Source: Bettongia penicillata ogilbyi | Taxonomy: Eukaryota > Chordata > Mammalia > Diprotodontia > Potoroidae | Assembly: GCA_023548195.1 (NCBI GenBank) | Contig: JAJHZJ010000496.1 | Coordinates: 7,691,144 to 7,755,143 of the forward strand | Direction: 5' to 3' | DNA: 64,000 bases | Shown here: positions 55,641 to 64,000 of the stretch, in pieces | Layout: the number at the start of each line of letters is the position of its first letter | Position numbering within the stretch: position 1 is the stretch's first letter | Translations under genes and position numbers: made by a program | Notes under the pieces: model-generated | Database searches by the model: none | What the model was told of the DNA's origin: nothing | What the model saw: the letters and a program-made list of their open reading frames with translations, nothing else

Positions 55641-56136
55641 GGTCTATCTTTCAGATTAGTATATATTTATTAACCTAAATATAGACCATCCTACATCATG
55701 GACTAAAATGGAATCTTAGATGGATTTCTGAGATGGAATCTCTTTAAATGGGGGAAAAAGTTCTAACTATATTTGGAAAGTTAATTCTATAGTTACAGAA
55801 CCAAAAAAATTAATCTACTGGAAAAAAATGTGATTTTCTTCAGTTGTTATCTCATCTTTGTATACATGGGGCCCCTTGTGAGTCCTTAGTTTTTATAGTC
55901 TTGGCCATTCTACTATCAGAATGATGTCTCCACCCCAGAAATACCAACCAGATTAGGTAAAAATTACCTGATATAGTGGGTAGTTATGGGATGGGGCAGA
56001 AGATGATTATGAGATATCCTTTGTAGAAGACATTGCCCTATTCCCTCTGACACCCCATTCTCCTAGCAGTAGTCAGTTAACAGGTATTTATTAAGTGTTT
56101 AAAATACGTACACTAAGTCCTGTTCTAAATAATATG
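55641..56136. other. Unassigned sequence
   Basis: Nothing recognised except an ancient-repeat-like scrap (CAGGTATTTATTAAGTGTTT) at about 56,081-56,100. Confidence 0.4.
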
Positions 56137-56236
56137 CAGGGATGGGGAACCTTCAGCCTCAAGGTCACATGTGTCCCTCTAGGTCCTCAAGTGTGGCCCT
56201 TTAACTGAGTCCAAGTTTTACAGAACAAATTCTTTC
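56137..56236 (+). mobile_element. Half of the small hAT-like element
   Basis: CAGGGATGGGGAACCTTCAG, TCACATGTGTCCCTCTAGGT and GAGTCCAAGTTTTACAGAAC match the left half of the element at 19,772-19,953. The right half and its inverted repeat are missing. Confidence 0.75.
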
Positions 56237-56689
56237 ATATATCCTCCCATTTGACTCCTCTATCTTTATCCAGACACACTATTATTGGCACGGTATACAT
56301 CATAGATATGGCATAAGTATGAAATTTTCCTCTGTTCCCCTGAAGAAGTCTCTGACTTATAACCTCTCTGACTGCTGTCATACCCATGCTTTCTGAGGAA
56401 CTTAAATCAAGGGTAATAACTTTCTCCCTACAACTCCCTGAATTTTGGGAGGATAGACCCTAAAACTTTGACCTTTTTCATGACTGAGGAAGATACCCAC
56501 TTGAATGGGCTGCTCTCCATTGTCCTTGGATCCCCAGACACTACTTCTAAGGGAGCTATTTCCAGCAATTTAAAACTAAGAAGCCCCAAACATCCTGGGA
56601 TCCACAATCCCACTCACCTCCCTTGCTGATTTTTCTGCTTTTCCACTTTGAACTCAGTGGAGCCACCTCTGTGGCTACAAACAGCAACC
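56237..56689. other. Unassigned sequence
   Basis: Nothing recognised. Confidence 0.4.
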
Positions 56690-56850
56690 ACTATGGAAAG
56701 GTCATCAGAACTTTGTCATAGGTTTCATGTTCAAATCCTACCTTGTGCGACCATTGACAAATCATTTCAGTTCTCTGGGTCTCAAGTTTCTCATCTGTTA
56801 AATGAAGAGTTAGATGATCTATAGGGGTTCCTATTAGTCAGTCAACTAGC
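56690..56850 (+). repeat. MIR fossil
   Basis: TCATGTTCAAATCCTACCTT, GACAAATCATTTCAGTTCTC, TCTCATCTGTTAAATGAAGA and GTTAGATGATCTATAGGGG: therian MIR. Confidence 0.75.
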
Positions 56851-56861
56851 ATTTATTAAAC

Positions 56862-56915
56862 AGTAGTAGTGGTAGTAGCAGCAATAGTAGTAGTAGTGGC
56901 AGCAGCAGTAGTGTA
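56862..56915. repeat. Imperfect (GTA)n/(GCA)n trinucleotide repeat
   Basis: AGTAGTAGTGGTAGTAGCAG-type units with GGCAGCAGCAGTAG. Confidence 0.9.
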
Positions 56916-57157
56916 TGTACCAGGCAATCCTCCTGCCTCCTAACCTATCAATTAATAATGCTGATCCCCAGGGTAACTAGGACTAACAGATTTTAAGCAG
57001 CATTCCAGTTTTCTACAAGTCAGATTTGAATGGGAGGGGGGTAAAACCAGAAGGACAGCCTGTATTTCAACTAATCTGGCAACTTTAAAATACACCATTA
57101 CTCCAGGAAACCTTTAGTTTCATTGATGGAGGAAATTCCTTTAAAAAATACAGATAG

Positions 57158-57313
57158 TGAAAACGTATTCAGTAGGAAAGTATATGTAGATCCTATATAG
57201 AATTATATACTGTCTTGGGGAGGGAGAGGGGTGGTAAGGGGTAGGTGTGGGGGGATAAAAATCTAAGTTTTGTGGTAGTGATTGTAGAACATTAAAAAAA
57301 ATAAATAAAATAA
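57158..57313 (+). mobile_element. Very short 5'-truncated L1-type 3' end with 15-bp TSD
   Basis: 156-bp insert with a G-rich tract (TTGGGGAGGGAGAGGGGTGG at 57,215-57,234), a CTAAGTTTTGTGGTAGTGAT block similar to L1 3' termini, and an (AAATA)n tail. AAAAAATACAGATAG occurs at 57,143-57,157 and 57,314-57,328: a perfect 15-bp target-site duplication. The target, TT/AAAAAA, fits the L1 endonuclease consensus. Confidence 0.88.
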
Positions 57314-57328
57314 AAAAAATACAGATAG

Positions 57329-57774
57329 CAACTCATCCATGTTTGCCCATTCTGAGAGATTCTGGGCCATGTCCTTCTGTAATTACATCACAGTGGATCC
57401 ACCCCAACTGCTGCAGGCATTCCTAACCTTCTCTTGCTGTTACAATTGCATGGATTCCAGTGGAGCATATGAGTTTTCCATCAGTTTTCTTTCTTTCTGT
57501 CTCCCCAAGGGTTGTATATGACTTTAATAAAACTATCTAGTCCTAAGAAATCACTTCTATGAAAGCAATCACAACATCATGAAACCTTTGAGTTGAAACC
57601 ACAGAGATCATCTATCACAGATCCAATTTGTGTTCCCTTTACATCTCCCTTAATTGTCCAATTTTTTGTTAAAAGATTTTCAGTAAGGGAAAACATAATA
57701 CCTCCAGACACAACACATTCCACTTTGAGATGCCTCTAATTAGTGAACCCCCAAATGCAAGTGTAGAGAATAAG
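57329..57774. other. Unassigned sequence
   Basis: Nothing recognised. Confidence 0.4.
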
Positions 57775-57910
57775 AGAAAGCACAGAATAGAGTAAAATGC
57801 TAGGTTTGGCATCAGCAACTCTGGGTTCAAATCCTATTTTTTTACTATGTGTGTGACTCTGGATTTGTCACTGAACCTTTATACATCTTAGGCAATTCCC
57901 AAAGACTTTA
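57775..57910 (+). repeat. MIR fossil
   Basis: AATAGAGTAAAATGCTAGGT, CTGGGTTCAAATCCTATTTT and GTGTGACTCTGGATTTGTCA: MIR head and core. Confidence 0.75.
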
Positions 57911-58191
57911 TATTTTAAATTACAGAAAGAGGGAGTTCCCACATCAGGAAATTAACAGACCCTTTGTGGTTTTTTATACTCCTAGAGAAGGAAGAAATGA
58001 GGGCTAGCGATGTTCCCTGACTGTCCCCCACTGTTTCTCACAGTTCACAGCCAGTACAGAGAATGCAATTTTTTTCTGTCTACATAGCTACTTCTTTTTA
58101 AATATAACCACCATATGTCTTGAATTTCCCAGAACTGTCCTGATTTCAAGAAAAGCTAGTTTACTTTCTTTGAAGTATTCATAGAGTTTGC

Positions 58192-58211
58192 AAAAAAAAA
58201 AAAAAAAAAAA
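58192..58211. repeat. A20 homopolymer
   Basis: Uninterrupted A-run; perhaps the tail of an old retroinsertion, but nothing upstream is recognised. Confidence 0.8.
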
Positions 58212-58464
58212 GGAATTTTTCTCTTTCAGATCATGGAGCCTAATAACTGAGTCTGAGAATATGGTTACTGAATCCAAAAACCGAAATGAAACTTCTTGAT
58301 TGTTATATTTTAATCAAAGTTTTAAGGTGGAATTAAGTTGCTGTTTCCTTGAAATTGTCAGAATGAAAGATAGCATTAAGACAAAAAGATATCCTGTGCT
58401 AAGATGTGCCTTATTCACTTATTAAAAATGAAAATGACTTTCTGATGAAAAATAGTTTACTTTT

Positions 58465-59810
58465 AGTTATTCTTTCAGTAAACATAAGTGAAGTCCTCAT
58501 TATGTACAAAGCACTGTACTAGGCACTAGGGGAGATAATAAGAGATCTTCTCTATCCAAATGCTGATTAATGAAGTCCCTATAGTTGAAAGTTTGCATTT
58601 TGTCTTAGTTTATATCTGTAATTTGAATATTAAAAAATTAAAGTGTTGGGTAAACTGATGATGAAGTTCCTCAAATTTTTGCAATAATCTCTCTATGAGC
58701 CAGTTGAAAAAGTCAAACAAGGAGAACAGGATGTCTTATAATAGTATTCCACAATTTTGTTGGAAACATGCAACAAAAATAATGGGTTTTTTGTTCATTC
58801 TAGAAATTAGTACATAGTTGTAATTACAAATTGGGTTCAATCTAAGATGAACATATTTTCATTATTTCAGAACTGATTTTTTCAATATAACATCCTGATC
58901 AAACTTACTTCCCACTATTTACTATGAAATGTTTATTTACATTTTTCTGATACCCATTATACTTGGATAACTTGGATAACTAGGACCTCTTGAATAACGA
59001 TAAATAAGTAATATAGAACACACAGTCTATCAGACAAGTGAAGATACGTTCATGAACAACTGTATCACAGACTAGAAAATAAATTAATTAAGGACATATG
59101 AAATCATATAGAGAAAAGAGGATAGCCAGCTAGGGAATAAAGGAGGGCTTCCTGGAGACAGAATTTGAGCTAGCCCTAGAGGGTGAATGAAATCCACAAC
59201 TAGAGCTGTTAGAGTTTGGGAAGGGGCACCCTCATAGGTGAAGTGACTTCATGAGCAAAGATATAAAGGCAGAAAATTGTGGATTATTGTTAGTAGACAG
59301 TGAATCATCCCCTCGTTCAACCCCCGTTTTTGAGTTAGCTGCCAGTTCGTGCAGGGAAAGTAACGAGAACTGAGTAAATCCGATGATTTGTCCTCTTCTC
59401 TGATGCCTCCAGATGCTCTTCCTGTTCCAAATTATCTTTAATTTGGTTGAAGAGTATTTGTAAATCGTCATGTCTAATAGAATAGAAGGGACCCCTTGAT
59501 GGAGGGAACCATTTATCTTTGCCTTTATATCCTTAGTGCCTAGCACTGGACCTGGTACAGAGTAGGTACTTAATACATGTTTACTGATTAAGGACAACAA
59601 GGCTGCTAGATTGGAAGGAGTCTTCAATGCCAGGCTAAGAAGTTAGGGCTTTACCTGGATGACAGTGGACAAGAACCAGTGATGGCGTTTGAGTGTAGGA
59701 GTCGTTAGGAAGACTATGCCGTATGGCAGATTAGCGAAAAGACTGAAGGCAGAAAGATAGGATGGCTGTCTAAGGCCAATGAAGGTGAAAGTTGATGAAT
59801 ACCAGGATTT
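58465..59810 (+). repeat. Ancient mammalian repeat pieces and an L2 3' end
   Basis: 58,465-58,570 (ACAAAGCACTGTACTAGGCA), 59,095-59,230 (GAGGGCTTCCTGGAGACAGA, ATTTGAGCTAGCCC) and 59,610-59,800 (AATGCCAGGCTAAGAAGTTA) look like successive parts of the same unnamed ancient repeat as at 39,235. An L2 3' end (ATATCCTTAGTGCCTAGCAC, GTAGGTACTTAATACATG) lies at about 59,465-59,590. The stretch 58,571-59,094 is unassigned. Confidence 0.5.
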
Positions 59811-61084
59811 TTTAAAATACTATTTTCCCAATGTCTTGATCTGCACTTACGTCATGCACGTAGTTATGTTACACTTCTGTTATATATGCTTCTATTTGTT
59901 AAATTGAGCAGAATTTCTTGTTTTCTTAATTCCCCTCTGACTCTTCAAATCATTTAAAGGTATATACTACAACAGCCATATGGTCTCAGATTGGCAGAGC
60001 ATACAAAAGATGCCAGGCAGAGCAGATGTCAATGTAATGCCTTGTTTAATTCATACATAGGAAGAGAAATCATTCAAGTTTTTCTTTCCTAGCCTAGACA
60101 AAGTTTGATAGAAGGAGTGAGGCAGAAGACAGTTGATTTTCCCCAGAGAACTCATAACCCTAATATAATCTAAACATTCAAGTTGGAATGATGAGCTTCA
60201 CCAGATGAATTAAGTGAAATTTCAAGGATGACTTACCCCTGAAAGAATACCCATCCTCAAAGAAAACAGCAATACACTACAGCTGAATGATATTTTTAAT
60301 GGAGTTTTTAATTTCTGTTCAACTATGATACTGAAAGATGTAGAATTTTGTCCAATGTGTATTCTGAAACCATTAGTTTAGTATAAAAAGCTTGTACCAT
60401 TTTGATGAAGATATTCTATAAAACACTGTTGTGTGATGAAGCAGAGTCTGTGTTGTTTTTATTAAAAGTTTGCGTCAATGCAGTTCATTTATTAACTGCC
60501 TATTGTAAGTAAGGTCCTGTGTATTCCCAGTTTTATTCCCAGTTTCTGGGGATAGAAAGAGTAAAATGAAAGCATCCCTTTCCTCAAGAAGATTCTGTAT
60601 TACTTAATTCAACAAATATTTCTCAGGGATTTATTCTATGCAATGCAATATAATGGGTACTGAGGAGACTCTAAAACTCCCATGGATCTGTGGTCTCATC
60701 AGTCAGTAAACTTTAATAAGTTCTCACTGTGATTGCATAGACTGTGATCCATGCCTGCTCACCCTCTCCTGATTCTTCCTATAAATTCAACACAGGGGCT
60801 CTACCCATCATGGTGATGGTGGTTGTGGGGGAGGAGATGTCTCCCTCCTAATAGTTTGCTATTACTCATATACAAATGAAAATTCATGGGCTGTCCATCA
60901 GCTAAGCCTCCCTTTCCCTACATGATCCACTTATCCTTTTCTGGTCATATGACATGCTGTTTCTTACTTCTTGTCATTCATTATTTTTATAGCATGCCCA
61001 CATCCACCATGCACCTCAGAAAATAGTTGCTGGGATACAAATAGACCCAAACACACATAATCTATGCCCTCAGGAACTTTCATA
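59811..61084. other. Unassigned sequence
   Basis: Nothing recognised in about 1.3 kb apart from a possible ancient-repeat scrap at about 60,605-60,670. Confidence 0.45.
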
Positions 61085-61290
61085 AGATCATAGATTTAAG
61101 ATGAAATGGACTTTACTAGTCATTTAGACATATTACAGGCTGTGGAACTGAGATATGAAGATAATGATGCTTTGATTAACCCAGGTAGTATGATGGAGGC
61201 TGGATTCAAACCAAGCACCTCTGAGTCCAAACTCAATCTCCTTCCACCTTACCAAACTGACTCTCTTTCATTGGGGGTTAAATTTGAGAC
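61085..61290 (-). repeat. MIR fossil
   Basis: GGCTGGATTCAAACCAAGCA, CCTCTGAGTCCAAACTCAAT and TCCTTCCACCTTACCAAACT: antisense MIR. Confidence 0.65.
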
Positions 61291-61299
61291 TATGCAACA

Positions 61300-61545
61300 A
61301 TTGGTAGCAGATTTGATCATGTCCCTCCACTGATGAAGAAACATTGGTGGTTTCCTGTTGCCTGTAGGATAAAATACAGCTATTTCCCCCTGCATTTGAA
61401 GTCCTTCATGGCTGAATTCACCCTTTGTCTAGAATGAGGACACATTTCTCTCCCTCACACTTTACACACTCCAACCAAACTGGCTACTTACTGCCACTCT
61501 TAATAATGAGATGTCTCCAAAATCATAAAGTCTTTGCCATTTTTT
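61300..61545 (+). repeat. L2 LINE 3' region
   Basis: GTCCCTCCACTGATGAAGAA, GTTTCCTGTTGCCTGTAGGA, TAAAATACAGCTATTTCCCC and CATTTGAAGTCCTTCATGGC follow the L2 3' ORF2 region. Frames are broken. Confidence 0.65.
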
Positions 61546-62044
61546 GGAAAACCCTAAAAGGTCTGGGTTTCCTCTTATAATTATAGTGATGCTTCCTTTT
61601 CCCCTCCCCCAGCGCCTCACCTCAAATAATTTATTGTAACAAAGTACTAAAAAACAGCACATGTACATAACAGAAATCTCAGCTTTATAAGCTAGCAATT
61701 AATTAATGCTAAAGGCAAGAAAACTACTTTTGCTAATCAAGAAAAAACAGAACTTGCGCCTGCTTAAGAAATCCTATAATGGGAAAAGGGGAGAGCCAAC
61801 ATATTGTTGGACTATCAGTTACAATGGAGGGGAAAAGCACTGGCAATTAATTCTTTTAAAGTCCACTATTTTCTTTGCATTAAGGATTAGATGTTGAGTT
61901 TGATTTGTGGACAAAAGATGTCTAGATTTCCTTTAGTATTCCTCAGTTGGGGTAAGTTTGGAAAATAAATCATTGCCTCAGAAAACCTTGTTTGTGTTCA
62001 GTTACTAAGTAAACACCTGGATTTTTTGGTGTAAGGAATGGGGG
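61546..62044. other. Unassigned sequence
   Basis: Nothing recognised. Confidence 0.4.
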
Positions 62045-62180
62045 AAAGGAAGGGAAAGTGAATAAACATTTCTATAATACCTACTATATCCCAGGTACTG
62101 CTATGCACTTTACAAATATCATATTATTTGATTTTCACAACAACCCTGTGAGGTCAAAGCTATTATTATCCCCATTTTTT
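62045..62180 (-). repeat. MIR fossil truncated at a T-run
   Basis: CCTACTATATCCCAGGTACT, TTTTCACAACAACCCTGTGA and TATTATTATCCCCATTTT: antisense MIR that stops at a run of about 17 T (62,175-62,191). Confidence 0.7.
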
Positions 62181-62764
62181 TTTTTTTTTTGCTTTTATCC
62201 AGCGAGAATGTCCTCCCTCCCCAGATCTTAGAGTCTGACCATTTGAGAGCTTTCTTTAAACAAACAGCAGCACACAGGCAAGAGCTGTACTGCTAATAGG
62301 CCTTCCTTGTTATTATTAAGAACCCACTATGTCTTAATGAGAGGGAATTTCATCACTTCAGGAATTCTCAAATGATTGCTTTTATTTGATTTCCTGCCTT
62401 ACACTGAATTAGGTTCAGAATCTTTTTCACCTCCTTCAAAACTCTAATCATACCTCCTGTCTAATTTTAACATATTTAGTGAAAATGTCAAATTGCAGAA
62501 TGGGGCTTTTATTAATTCCAATTTTTTGTTATGCTGGGAAATGGAATTTTTACACTTGCACATGTTTCTGTATCTCTACATAAATGTATTGTGTGTATAT
62601 AAATTAGTAAGCATTTATTGAATTCCTATTATACGATAGGCATCAGAATATAAAGGTAAAAATGTAAATAATCCCTTACTCTATCATATATTCAGGGAAA
62701 ATTTCGTTTTGATTTTTGTATCTCTAGTGTTCATCCGTTCTTAGAACACAGTTAACAAATGTTT
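62181..62764. other. Unassigned sequence with an ancient-repeat scrap
   Basis: AGTAAGCATTTATTGAATTC, CTATTATACGATAGGCATCA at about 62,608-62,647 is of the unnamed ancient repeat type; otherwise nothing recognised. Confidence 0.45.
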
Positions 62765-63065
62765 GTTAACAGACTGTGTATGCCACTTCCCTATGTATGT
62801 CTGTATATGAGTATTGATGTGTTTGTGAGCACATATATTTATATATGCCTTTATGTATACATGTGTTGTGTATATGTATATCCAATACACAAGTACCTGC
62901 ATGTAGCTGCATGTCTCAGGGTTTATGTGTCTCTGTGTTTAAATACATATGTGTGTTTCTGTGGATGTGTATATGCATATGTGTTTATACACCCCATTGA
63001 ATATATTCATGTCTATCTATGTGTCTGTGTATGAGGGTCTGTCTACGTGTAAGTCTATCTCTAGT
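62765..63065. repeat. Degenerate TG/TATG tract
   Basis: Long stretch rich in TGTATATG, GTGTGT and ATGTGT words, decayed. It yields a Cys/Tyr/Val-rich spurious frame. Confidence 0.75.
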
Positions 63066-64000
63066 GTCTGAATTTGTGGGCTTCAGCATCTTTTCTGAAG
63101 GACAAAATGAGCCAGGGTGATTCCCCCCTGCCGTGAATGACAAAAACTCAAGATACTGTACCCTGACACCAAATGCAATGCTTTACCAATCCCTCAAATG
63201 TCACCTCATGGGCAGCCTGCTGGATTCAGCTCAGAGCTGGTGGTGCCAAGAATGGTAATAGAAAAAAAATAAAGGTTAATGAAGGCATAGAGTTATTTAT
63301 TATCTTGAATAAAATAGCTGGGGCTTTATCTGTACGATTTGTTCAAGGCATAAGGTCTTGCCTTTGATTTTTAACATTTTATTATTCTTTCTTCAGACTT
63401 TGAATTTTAATACTTTTTGCCAGGATACAGGCTGACCATGTTTATTAGATATGTACTGATAATATAGAGAGTGATGGAGCTGTCAGAGCTGCGGAAATGT
63501 GATAGGGCAGATATACACAAGGAAGAAAATCATGTCCGTTACTGGGCTTAATACATTAAGTGAGAGCCTTGGAATCAAAAGCACATTGTATGTTATGCAC
63601 AGACATTCTGTTTTAATAGAAGCCCATCTCCAAACCTTTAGCTGTGACACAGTGATATATAGCAAGAGCTGACCTTTGGCAAGCGTTTGCCTGTGAGCAC
63701 ACCCTTCAGATGTGTGGCTACAAAGTTTCATGACACAAGTTCAAGGTCTAACACATTCAGTAGTTTTGTTGGTTCAACAGCAAGCAATGCACAAGAATTT
63801 TAACATTAGAGTGGGAAAAATGTCCCAGCCTTAAATAAGAACCTTGTATGTCTGCCTCAGAAGTTCCTAGAGAACTGAGAAGAATGAGTCTGTCAAAAAA
63901 AAAAAGAAATCAATTCTGTATCCTGGATTTTTTAGGCAAAAGTCTGTCAGAAACAATTTATTTAACATTGATTTAAATAATGTTAATATTAATAAAGTCA
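63066..64000. other. Unassigned sequence
   Basis: Nothing recognised to the end of the window. Confidence 0.45.

Overview
This is a gene-free stretch of nuclear DNA from a mammal, most likely a marsupial. The base composition is AT-rich, every long open frame is either retrotransposon-derived or a by-product of simple repeats, and the interspersed repeats are the mix expected of a metatherian genome. That mix is L1 and ORF1-only (HAL1-like) LINEs, RTE-type LINEs, L2/MIR and L3/CR1 fossils, tRNA-derived core-SINEs of marsupial type, hAT (MER58-like) DNA transposon fossils and a pair of LTR-like repeats. I cannot name the species, and family names are from recognition by eye, not from a database search. 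No host exon, tRNA, rRNA, CpG island or CRISPR-like array was recognised; the window reads as intergenic or intronic.

Layout. 0-9 kb holds an LTR-like repeat on the minus strand, an RTE 3' end, L2/MIR fossils, and an antisense L1 3' end (about 5.4-7.3 kb) broken by two RTE insertions, one with the inverted structure left by twin priming. 9-20 kb holds SINEs inserted into MIR fossils, an L3/CR1 fragment, a 1.4-kb-spaced direct duplication (12.1/13.5 kb), an antisense L1 3' end, a 98-bp CT repeat, a second LTR-like copy and a perfect GAT/ATC hairpin. 19-21 kb is an L3/CR1 carcass carrying a small hAT element and a composite SINE. 23.85-26.01 kb is a long inverted repeat: two arms of about 768 bp, nearly identical by eye, separated by 621 bp. 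26-44 kb is mostly unassigned sequence with MIR/L2 fossils and TATG-type microsatellites. 44-45.2 kb is an antisense L1 5' end with a SINE inserted near the start of its ORF1.

The youngest-looking mobile element is at 51,878-54,698 on the plus strand. It is an ORF1-only L1 relative, complete from its 5' end to its A-tail, flanked by a perfect 16-bp target-site duplication, with an ORF1 broken only by one extra A in an A8 run and no reverse-transcriptase ORF at all. A decayed relative lies just upstream (48.5-50.5 kb), and a 163-bp minus-strand fragment of the same type of 3' end lies at 47.93 kb with its own target-site duplication. Four or more related copies or fragments within 10 kb suggest that this ORF1-only lineage was repeatedly active, presumably using the L1 machinery in trans (inference).

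The most notable observations are the long inverted repeat, the ORF1-only LINE with its variable number of 21-residue coiled-coil modules and its G-quadruplex-type 3' UTR tracts, and the nested L1/RTE locus with a twin-priming inversion.
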